Origin: Candidatus Saccharimonadota bacterium
Lineage (GTDB): Bacteria > Patescibacteriota > Saccharimonadia > Saccharimonadales > Saccharimonadaceae
NCBI GenBank assembly: GCA_017447485.1
Contig: JAFSNI010000005.1
Location: 1-44,961, forward strand
Length of the DNA: 44,961 nt
Direction: 5' to 3'
In this document: piece after piece, positions 39,226 through 44,961 of the stretch
Layout of the letters: every line of letters starts with the position of its first letter
Position numbering within the stretch: position 1 is the first letter of the stretch
The notes under the pieces: generated by a model
What the model was told of the DNA's origin: nothing
What the model saw: only the letters and a program-made list of their open reading frames with translations
The model's database searches: none
Made by a program: the position numbers and the translations under genes

Positions 39226-40227
39226 CTAGAATTTAAACCTAGACTTGCGTTCTTTACGCTTCCTAACCATAATTATAATCCAAACCACAAGCGCTGTCAA
39301 TACTAAAATTATAGCAATAATCACTGGCGCCGGTAAAATCATAATCATTTGCGAAATTGTCTCTGCTTCAGTTCCTGGTGCTGATACGGTCCAAGTCGCC
39401 TTGAAAATGCCAAAATATGGTGTCTCTTCCCAAGCGTCTGACACGGTCAGTTCTGCGTCCGGGATAATCGACACCCGACCGCTATTCGTCGGTGTTTCGT
39501 AGCTAATGCCTCCAAACAATCCTTCAACCACCAGCTTTCCGCTAGCCATAAAGTCCACGTTACCTTCGTTCTTGACCTTCGCCGAAGCCCCAATCAGGGC
39601 TTTTGTCTCCCCGTCCTTGTTGACCGACTGAGAAATTGCCATGTCTGAGATGGAACTTTTTAAAATTGTTTCCCCGGTCGAGCGCCCATAAACCACCAGC
39701 CCTGGGCTAGCCTCAGTTTTAATCCCGCCAGACGTAATCGTGTTTGACAAAGTGTGCGCAAAGAGCACTGCATACTGACCACCCGCCGGAATGCTACTTG
39801 GCGTGGAAATCCGGTAGGTTACCTCAACGCTCTCTCCTGGCCCAGCGTTAAAATGTGGATTTTTGACAAATTCCCCGCTAGTATCCTTAAACGTAATCCA
39901 GCGCGTAATTTGGGTATAATTATTTTCAGAATTAAAACCGAGTTTGTATTCATTGTCGTCTTCGGAATAAGTATAGGAATACGGCGAAGCATATACTTCA
40001 AACTCCATATCACCCGCGCCGTTGTTTGTTACCTTAAAAGTATCTTCATAAATCGAATTTGCCTCAATCTGCAAAACTTTGTTCACCGGACTAATACTAA
40101 TACTAGTTGCTGCACGCATCAATTCTTCGTTCTCGTTTTCCGCAAACACCACACCATTATTTACAAAACACGCGCAAAAAACTAGCGTAGCCGCTAGTAT
40201 CAACCATGTTCGAACGAACTTCTTCAT
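39226..40227 (-). CDS. DUF916-like exported protein, C-terminally anchored
   Basis: A 333-aa protein with a signal peptide (1-29), an N-terminal beta-sandwich with SISISPVNKVLQIEANSIYEDTFKVTN-type start and PSSIPAGGQYAVLFAHTL, a second Ig-like domain (INEGNVDFMASGKLV region), then a transmembrane helix and KRKERKSRFKF. The pattern resembles DUF916, found in surface proteins that bind peptidoglycan or host ligands with WxL proteins. AGGAGG lies before the ATG. Starts 28 bases after the tRNA-Leu 3' end and may be cotranscribed with it. Confidence 0.75.
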   Translation of the reverse strand: MKKFVRTWLILAATLVFCACFVNNGVVFAENENEELMRAATSISISPVNKVLQIEANSIYEDTFKVTNNGAGDMEFEVYASPYSYTYSEDDNEYKLGFNSENNYTQITRWITFKDTSGEFVKNPHFNAGPGESVEVTYRISTPSSIPAGGQYAVLFAHTLSNTITSGGIKTEASPGLVVYGRSTGETILKSSISDMAISQSVNKDGETKALIGASAKVKNEGNVDFMASGKLVVEGLFGGISYETPTNSGRVSIIPDAELTVSDAWEETPYFGIFKATWTVSAPGTEAETISQMIMILPAPVIIAIILVLTALVVWIIIMVRKRKERKSRFKF

Positions 40228-40255
40228 TTACCTCCTGCTCGAGTTTGAATAATAA

Positions 40256-40346
40256 TGGTGCGCCTGACTAGACTCGAACTAGCACAGCCGTGAATCTGGC
40301 CACTACCACCTCAAGGTAGCGTGTCTACCAATTCCACCACAGGCGC
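40256..40346 (-). tRNA. tRNA-Leu (GAG anticodon)
   Basis: Minus strand. 91 bases with encoded CCA (40256-40258). Acceptor GCGCCTG pairs with CAGGCGC; anticodon stem CTACC/GGTAG with loop TTGAGGT gives GAG (reads CUC/CUU). A long variable arm and TTCGAGTC T-arm fit class II tRNA-Leu. Predicted -10 TGA-TATAAT at 40355-40360. Confidence 0.95.
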
Positions 40347-40354
40347 ATACAAAC

Positions 40355-40360
40355 ATTATA
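40355..40360 (-). promoter_or_regulatory. tRNA-Leu -10 box
   Basis: Minus-strand TGA-TATAAT, 8 bases before the mature tRNA 5' end; no clear -35. Confidence 0.6.
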
Positions 40361-40374
40361 TCATACTTTTCGCA

Positions 40375-42111
40375 TTATGGCGTAAGATTTCGGGTCGCTT
40401 TTACCGCCGCCCAATCTTCAACATCCGAAAAGCGGTCAATCGCCGTCACCAGCTTAACATTCTCGTCATAAGTCCGCACGTTCCTATTATATATATAGAG
40501 CGCATTAGCCTGATAGAGCGCAATCGATGGCACATCGCTAACCCAGTAATTCAAGAACGACTCGTATTTGCGGGTCCTGAGCCCAGTGTCCAAGGTCTCC
40601 CGCGCCCCCACGATCAAATCATCTACCAGTGCGTTACTATAATTAGAGAGATTCAGTCCCGCGGCTTTAGTTTGCGAAGAATGATAATATGGCAACAAAT
40701 CTGGATCGGCGCCAAGCTCAACTTCATAAACTAAAATATCATAATTGCGCTTCGCAATAATATTGGCAATAAAATCTTGCGTTTCTTCATAAACCATTAG
40801 TCTTGCGTCAATCCCGAGCAACACCAGCTGGTTCTTTAGTTCTTCCGCCACGGCTGGCAAATAGCCAGAGCTAACTGTTGCGATATTTAGTTCAATCGCC
40901 CCGCCCTCTTCCAACTCTTCGATTTTAGTGGTCGCCTCCAAAAAGTTTTCCGCCGGAATCTCTGGGTAGGTATTTAGCTCTATTTGGCTACTGGTCAAAG
41001 GATAGTTAAGCGCTAAAGTCCCCGGCGCTCTCATACGAATTTCCGCAAGGTTCAGCCCTTCGCGGATGGTTGCTCGAAGCGTCTGGTCCTTCAAAAAGTG
41101 GCTAGTCGTATTAAAGAAGATAAACGCCCCCACGTTTACGCTACTTTCGCGCTTGATGAAACTACCAGAAGTTACTTTTTCGGCCTCCAGCCCACCAAGT
41201 TCCGCGGTCGCCGTCACTGAACCGCTATTTAGCGCATTGATCACGGCGTCTTTAGTCATAAAAGCGTGCACAGCAAAAGTATTCAACATTGGCCGTCCCA
41301 AGTAATAATTTGGGTTCGCCGAAAGATAAACCACCTCCTCATCGGAATTGGCGGTCGTTTGTAACGCGTTAAACTTAAACGCTCCGCTCGTAACTGGCAT
41401 ATTAGAAAAGTTATCTTCTATCAAAGTCTTCGGTGCCACATTTGCCAAAATATGCTTCGGCACAATCGGTATTTCAAGTGCCGACTCAAAATCTGCGTAT
41501 GCCGACGGTAAAGTAAACACGATTTCCCCGTTTTCACTCTCGGCAACTTTTACATTCTCAAGATTCGAGGCATAAATTGTGTTAACTACCGGATTTTGAA
41601 TCAGCTCGATTGTAAATAGCACATCTTCATTTGTCAAAGCTTCACCGTCTGACCATTTTAAATCGTCGCGCAGTTTCAAAGTCCAAACCTTGCCATTTTC
41701 GTCCGGCACCAAGCTCTCCGCCAACATTAAGCCAGGTTGCCCAGAATAATCTACCGTCGTCAAAGTCGCGAACATCAATTTGCTCAAAACTTTTTCACTG
41801 CCCGTCGTTGCAAACAGCGGATTCATCGAATTAATGCGCCCAATTGTCGCCTCCGTATAAGTGCCACCCTCCACGAAAACATCGGTTGCATAAGAGCTAC
41901 TAAACCAAAAAGCTTGCGTCATTGCCAGCATAATCAGCGCCAGCGTTAAAAGCGACCACTCAAGAATTAAGAGCTTAATATTCTGAATATGCGAGACTCG
42001 CTCAATTAAATTCTCTTTAATGTGTTCACGGCTATCTTCGCTTGCTTGAATCGACGCCTTTGAAAACCGCCTTAAAATTTTTCGCCCACGCTTTTTGATT
42101 GATGTACCCAT
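40375..42111 (-). CDS. Membrane-anchored ABC substrate-binding protein, family 5
   Basis: A 578-aa solute-binding protein of the OppA/DppA type (SBP_bac_5). It has a basic cytoplasmic N-terminus of about 45 residues, an uncleaved transmembrane helix (about 46-70), then the binding domain with the family entries INSMNPLFATTGSEKVLSKLM, LAESLVPDENGKVWTLKLRDDLKWSDGEALTNEDVLFT and IPIVPKHIL. There is no lipobox. No permease or ATPase lies nearby. Starts one base after the secG stop. Oligopeptides are the likely ligand class, an inference. Confidence 0.88.
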   Translation of the reverse strand: MGTSIKKRGRKILRRFSKASIQASEDSREHIKENLIERVSHIQNIKLLILEWSLLTLALIMLAMTQAFWFSSSYATDVFVEGGTYTEATIGRINSMNPLFATTGSEKVLSKLMFATLTTVDYSGQPGLMLAESLVPDENGKVWTLKLRDDLKWSDGEALTNEDVLFTIELIQNPVVNTIYASNLENVKVAESENGEIVFTLPSAYADFESALEIPIVPKHILANVAPKTLIEDNFSNMPVTSGAFKFNALQTTANSDEEVVYLSANPNYYLGRPMLNTFAVHAFMTKDAVINALNSGSVTATAELGGLEAEKVTSGSFIKRESSVNVGAFIFFNTTSHFLKDQTLRATIREGLNLAEIRMRAPGTLALNYPLTSSQIELNTYPEIPAENFLEATTKIEELEEGGAIELNIATVSSGYLPAVAEELKNQLVLLGIDARLMVYEETQDFIANIIAKRNYDILVYEVELGADPDLLPYYHSSQTKAAGLNLSNYSNALVDDLIVGARETLDTGLRTRKYESFLNYWVSDVPSIALYQANALYIYNRNVRTYDENVKLVTAIDRFSDVEDWAAVKATRNLTP

Positions 42112-42112
42112 A

Positions 42113-42340
42113 TTATGCCGGAATTAATAATAACCCCAAAATTGATCCCACAAACACCACCGACGTCACGATAGTTGCTACGAACATTGATTTTTCCAAA
42201 CCGCGCCGCGTCGTGTAAAGTTCGCCCGAGCTACCAAAGCCGGCCCCGAGCGACGCTCCGCGCTGTTGCAACAAAATCAAAACTACCGTAAGGAAAGCCG
42301 AGATAAATATCACTACTTCTAGAAAACTTCCGATCTGCAT
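42113..42340 (-). CDS. secG: Preprotein translocase subunit SecG
   Basis: Small SecYEG subunit, 75 aa, with two transmembrane helices and the conserved linker LQQRGASLGAGFGSSGELYTTRRGLEK. AAGGAG Shine-Dalgarno; TGC-TAAAAT -10 at 42361-42366. Cotranscribed with the binding protein downstream. Confidence 0.94.
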   Translation of the reverse strand: MQIGSFLEVVIFISAFLTVVLILLQQRGASLGAGFGSSGELYTTRRGLEKSMFVATIVTSVVFVGSILGLLLIPA

Positions 42341-42358
42341 AATAACTCCTTTATATAT

Positions 42359-43612
42359 CTATTTTAGCATATTTTTTCGTTTCAGCAAAGAATGATACGT
42401 AATCGCAAACCGATGTGCCTCTTCATCAATTCTCGCTATCAGCCGTGCGAGGTGAGAACTTTTTGACAATGGAATGATTTTACCGCCCACGATAATTTTT
42501 ACTTCTGCACTTCTCGCATGGTTGCCAGACTTATCGCGCCCAATTACCGGAATCCCATGTGGCTCGACTAGCGGCAAGATTGCCTTCACCTGCGCCACGC
42601 CGCCATCCAGTAAAATCAAATCTGGATACTCCCATTCCGTATGTCTCAGCCGCCGCGAAATCACCTCAGTCATGCTTCTTAAATCATCGTTCGTGGATGT
42701 CCGAATCTTAAATTTCCGGTACTCATTTCGCGCAGAAGCTCCGTTTAAAAACACCACCATACTCGCCACCGTGTTCGTCCCCGATTGGTGCGAAATGTCA
42801 TACCCCTCAATCCGCCGCGGCGGTTTTTCTAGCCCTAGTAAACGCTTCAATTCCATTAGTGCTTGATCCGACGAAATATCCAGAAACTCTTTATCTGAAA
42901 ATATAATCTTTTTTTGCAGCTCTTTCAGCCCAAACCACTGGTTTCGCGCTTCTGCCGCGAGTTCATAGTTCCCCTTCGCCGCCTCCGTGTACATCGTTTT
43001 TTCTAAATCTTTGAGTAATTTTTCGCGGTCTCCCTCAAGATAGCGTATCAACTTCCTGAGATTCCGCTTATAATCGCGCGGTGTCGCTCGCCCCACTTCA
43101 ATCCCCGGCGTCAGCCCAAGGTCAGTGTCCAAAGTTTTTTTGCCGCTATAGGGCTTTATATAATACGGAAAAATCCGCCGGAGCATTCGCACGGCTTTCT
43201 CGACACTAGATTTTCCATAAAATGGGCCAATATAGGTCGCTCCGTCATCCACGGGATTTCGCGTAAAACTAATATACGGCACTTCTGATTTCATGTCGAT
43301 TCTCACATACGACACCGTTTTATCGTCGCGAAGCAGGATGTTCCATTTCGGCTTGTAGCGCTTAATCATTTCGGACTCCAAAAACAGCGCGTCCATCTCC
43401 GTGTCTACCACAATCCAATCCGTATCAAAAATCTCCGCCACTAGCGCCGCCGTCTTAACGTCTTTTTCGGACTTCTGAAAATATTGTCTAACTCGGTTCT
43501 TTAAAACCGCCGCCTTGCCCACGTAGATAATCTCACCCGCGGCATTTTTATGAAAATAAACCCCCGGGCTTGCCGGGAGTTTCTGAAGTTTTTGTTTTAG
43601 CCTCTCGTCCAT
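42359..43612 (-). CDS. uvrC: Excinuclease ABC subunit C, shortened
   Basis: Dual-incision endonuclease of excision repair, 417 aa versus about 600 normally. The GIY-YIG domain (ASPGVYFHKNAAGEIIYVGKA, NRVRQYF, LESEMIKRYKPKWN), the UVR motif (ELAAEARNQW region) and the RNase H-like domain (GYDISHQSGTNTVASMVVF, LLDGG, DEEAHRFAITYH) are complete. The Cys-rich iron-sulfur segment after the first nuclease domain has no cysteines (FPYYIKPYSGKKTLDTDL), and the C-terminal helix-hairpin-helix domain is missing. It is not a recent truncation: secG begins 19 bases after the stop. ATG is 6 bases after TATAAT of a consensus promoter. Confidence 0.93.
   Translation of the reverse strand: MDERLKQKLQKLPASPGVYFHKNAAGEIIYVGKAAVLKNRVRQYFQKSEKDVKTAALVAEIFDTDWIVVDTEMDALFLESEMIKRYKPKWNILLRDDKTVSYVRIDMKSEVPYISFTRNPVDDGATYIGPFYGKSSVEKAVRMLRRIFPYYIKPYSGKKTLDTDLGLTPGIEVGRATPRDYKRNLRKLIRYLEGDREKLLKDLEKTMYTEAAKGNYELAAEARNQWFGLKELQKKIIFSDKEFLDISSDQALMELKRLLGLEKPPRRIEGYDISHQSGTNTVASMVVFLNGASARNEYRKFKIRTSTNDDLRSMTEVISRRLRHTEWEYPDLILLDGGVAQVKAILPLVEPHGIPVIGRDKSGNHARSAEVKIIVGGKIIPLSKSSHLARLIARIDEEAHRFAITYHSLLKRKNMLK
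42361..42366 (-). promoter_or_regulatory. secG -10 box
   Basis: Minus-strand TGC-TAAAAT at the 3' end of uvrC, 20 bases before the secG ATG, with AAAGGAG in the leader. Confidence 0.6.
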
Positions 43613-43618
43613 CTTTTA

Positions 43619-43647
43619 ATTATAGCACACTTTCTCAAAAAAGTCAA
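43619..43647 (-). promoter_or_regulatory. uvrC promoter (leaderless)
   Basis: Minus-strand TTGACT (43642-43647), 17-base spacer starting TTTTT and ending GTGTGC, TATAAT (43619-43624), 6 bases from the ATG. Confidence 0.9.
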
Positions 43648-44906
43648 TAGACAGGCTCTTCTGGCACCATTTCTACAATGTCAGTACCATAAAAATCCGA
43701 GAGTATTTGCGCCAGTAAATCGCCCAAATCAATATAATAAGTTGGTGCTTCTACGCTAATTGCCGTTTCTGGATAGCCAAATGAGACATCCGCACTCACA
43801 TCATTTAGGCCATCCTCGCTCGTCACAACCATATATAAACGCGTGAAATTGTCATTGTCGTCAATTTCCACATAAATTGCCGGCACCATCGCCACAATAT
43901 TAGAAACTTCTTCAACTGTCGCTGCCTCGTTGGTTGCCAGGCCGCCCGTGCAAGCCAGTAGTTCGTTCATAAACCCAGCATTGCCAATCGAATTGATAAA
44001 TGCAGTTAGTTTATCTGCATTGAACGATAAGCGATAGAGCGGGTCTTTCTTTTTGGTGATATCAAGGTTGGCCGTGGAATATTCTACAAACGGATTAGTG
44101 TTATAGAGCGAAACGAAGTTATTGCCATATTCGCTGAGGTTCCCCGCCGCGTTAATTAAGCAGGTTGTCATTCCGTCAACCGACACCAAGTTATCCAAAT
44201 TGCTAAAATCGCTACTCGGGATTCTAATCCATTCATCATCAATCACATCAAACACATCCAAAAAGTTCAAAATTGAAATCGCTGGCGATTCTTCCGTCGC
44301 GCAATTTGTCAAACCAGTTTCGTCGCCGGCGCAGTTTGCCTCGGCCGCCCTGAAGCTTCCCAGCGCATCAACAATGCCGCTTAATTTCAAATATAAATCT
44401 CCGTCTGCGGTATGGATTTCACTGGCGTCAAAGGCAAAAGTTTCTTCAGTGGACAAAGTGGCGTTGATATTTGCCGTTACAGAGTTTTCGGTCGTCTCGG
44501 TGTTAAGCTTGGATGAAAAGTTAATTAGCGTACTCGTGAAAGCTGCGCCCTCATTTCGGTCATGTGCGGTAATAGCGCCTTCCATCGTTACATTCTTTGG
44601 CGCCCCAACCGAAAACAATTTAGAGATTGCTGCTGGCACCGCATCATGCGCGGCAAACGGCTTCAAAATCGCTACTGCTGCCACGGCCGAACCAGTTGCT
44701 ACCAAAATCAAAATTATTGCCGCAATCAAAATTGGCTTCTTTGATTTCTTCTGCGGCTCTATGACTGGCTCCGCTGGCTGCTCTACTGGTATCGGTTGTT
44801 CTACCGGTGCCGGTTGTTCCGCTGGTTGGCTAATCACTGGCCCTGCCGGCTCCGCTGGCACCACCGGGTTTAACGGGTTCGGCGTTCCCGTAGGGTTTTC
44901 ATCCAT
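43644..44906 (-). CDS. Pro-rich anchored extracytoplasmic protein
   Basis: A 420-aa protein with a cytoplasmic N-terminus of about 52 residues rich in Pro, Glu, Val and Gln, containing near-repeats such as PVEQPIPVEQPAEPVIEP. A transmembrane helix (about 58-80) and an acidic extracytoplasmic domain of about 330 residues with beta-strand character follow (for example SFNADKLTAFINSIG). Four cysteines (in EANCAGD, LTNCATE, TTCLINA, LACTGG) may form disulfides. No family recognised; the outer domain could be a lipid- or polymer-binding fold. AAAGGAG before ATG, -10 TAAAAT at 44940-44945. Confidence 0.8.
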   Translation of the reverse strand: MDENPTGTPNPLNPVVPAEPAGPVISQPAEQPAPVEQPIPVEQPAEPVIEPQKKSKKPILIAAIILILVATGSAVAAVAILKPFAAHDAVPAAISKLFSVGAPKNVTMEGAITAHDRNEGAAFTSTLINFSSKLNTETTENSVTANINATLSTEETFAFDASEIHTADGDLYLKLSGIVDALGSFRAAEANCAGDETGLTNCATEESPAISILNFLDVFDVIDDEWIRIPSSDFSNLDNLVSVDGMTTCLINAAGNLSEYGNNFVSLYNTNPFVEYSTANLDITKKKDPLYRLSFNADKLTAFINSIGNAGFMNELLACTGGLATNEAATVEEVSNIVAMVPAIYVEIDDNDNFTRLYMVVTSEDGLNDVSADVSFGYPETAISVEAPTYYIDLGDLLAQILSDFYGTDIVEMVPEEPVY

Positions 44907-44939
44907 AAAAACTCCTTTACATTAATAATTCTTATGCTT

Positions 44940-44945
44940 ATTTTA
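44940..44945 (-). promoter_or_regulatory. -10 box of the Pro-rich anchored protein
   Basis: Minus-strand TGT-TAAAAT, leaving a leader of about 27 bases with AAAGGAG. Confidence 0.6.
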
Positions 44946-44961
44946 ACATAAATATGATAAA

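Noticed and set aside
44770-44830. Short repeats in the Pro-rich region as a satellite or CRISPR-like repeat
   Set aside because: They are degenerate codon repeats of a Pro-Val-Glu-Gln linker within a gene.
44122-44925. Long plus-strand open frame of 267 codons
   Set aside because: It is antisense to the Pro-rich anchored protein, has low-complexity Ser/Ala/Gly sequence and no ribosome-binding site; a shadow of the real gene.
1-44961. UGA recoding (Gracilibacteria-type code)
   Set aside because: TGA ends several genes cleanly (femX, DegT, Mur ligase, phosphoketolase N, rseP) exactly where the next gene starts.
1-44961. CRISPR array, prophage, insertion sequence or toxin-antitoxin locus
   Set aside because: No direct-repeat array, integrase, transposase, terminal inverted repeats or phage structural genes were seen. 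The HEPN-like and PIN-TRAM genes lack a paired antitoxin.

Overview
This window looks like a chromosomal segment from a member of the Candidate Phyla Radiation (Patescibacteria), most likely Saccharibacteria (TM7). I infer this from gene content and style; no marker phylogeny could be run. The signs are near-total coding density, four-base ATGA overlaps, a Gram-positive-like envelope set (two FemX, MurJ, class A PBP, RseP, SecG, surface proteins with C-terminal membrane anchors), reduced versions of housekeeping enzymes (short ProS, UvrC without its C-terminal domain, Mur ligase without domain 1), a GatCAB transamidase, and many small anchored proteins of unknown function. TGA is an ordinary stop here, so the UGA-recoding CPR lineages (Gracilibacteria/Absconditabacteria) are excluded. 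There is no CRISPR array, phage, IS element or rRNA. One tRNA gene is present, tRNA-Leu(GAG).

Layout. 1-4.3 kb: DUF948-like protein, Cys-rich mini-protein and dnaE in one minus-strand operon. 4.3-5.9 kb: a GalU-like nucleotidyltransferase and an HdeD-type membrane protein. 5.9-11.0 kb: a five-gene chain (Mur ligase, alpha/beta hydrolase, DegT aminotransferase, FemX, FemX) in which every junction is ATGA. 11.0-16.3 kb: rpsJ, tuf and fusA, still in ancestral neighbourhood but separated by two plus-strand orphan genes that share a promoter-plus-hairpin leader. 16.3-19.8 kb: gatC-gatA-(membrane HEPN-like ORF)-gatB. 19.8-24.9 kb: murJ, divergent class A PBP, and PIN-TRAM protein. 25-27 kb: phosphoketolase encoded as two overlapping genes. 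27-33 kb: uvrB, DMT transporter, lysS, greA, proS. 33-38 kb: CPBP protease, rseP, uppS, frr, tsf, rpsB and divergent rpmE. 38-40.2 kb: three exported proteins, one with an LPXTG-like end, behind tRNA-Leu. 40.4-44.9 kb: membrane-anchored oligopeptide-type binding protein, secG, shortened uvrC, and a Pro-rich anchored protein.

How the parts fit. The envelope genes cover UDP-sugar supply (GalU-like), lipid carrier synthesis (UppS), stem-peptide ligation (Mur ligase), peptide cross-bridge addition (FemX pair), lipid II flipping (MurJ), polymerisation and crosslinking (PBP) and surface protein anchoring. Translation genes cover aminoacylation, elongation and recycling. The phosphoketolase points to a heterofermentative source of acetyl-phosphate.

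The most striking pattern is regulatory. At least twelve genes or operons (murF-like, gatC, murJ, PBP, PIN-TRAM, phosphoketolase N, uvrB, DMT transporter, lysS, proS, rseP, uvrC) have a clear -10 box ending exactly 6-7 bases before the start codon, which predicts leaderless mRNAs. The translation-factor and ribosomal genes instead mostly have leaders with Shine-Dalgarno sequences. Several strong promoters share an extended consensus (TTGACt, T-rich stretch, GTGC, TATAAT), and some divergent promoter pairs physically overlap.
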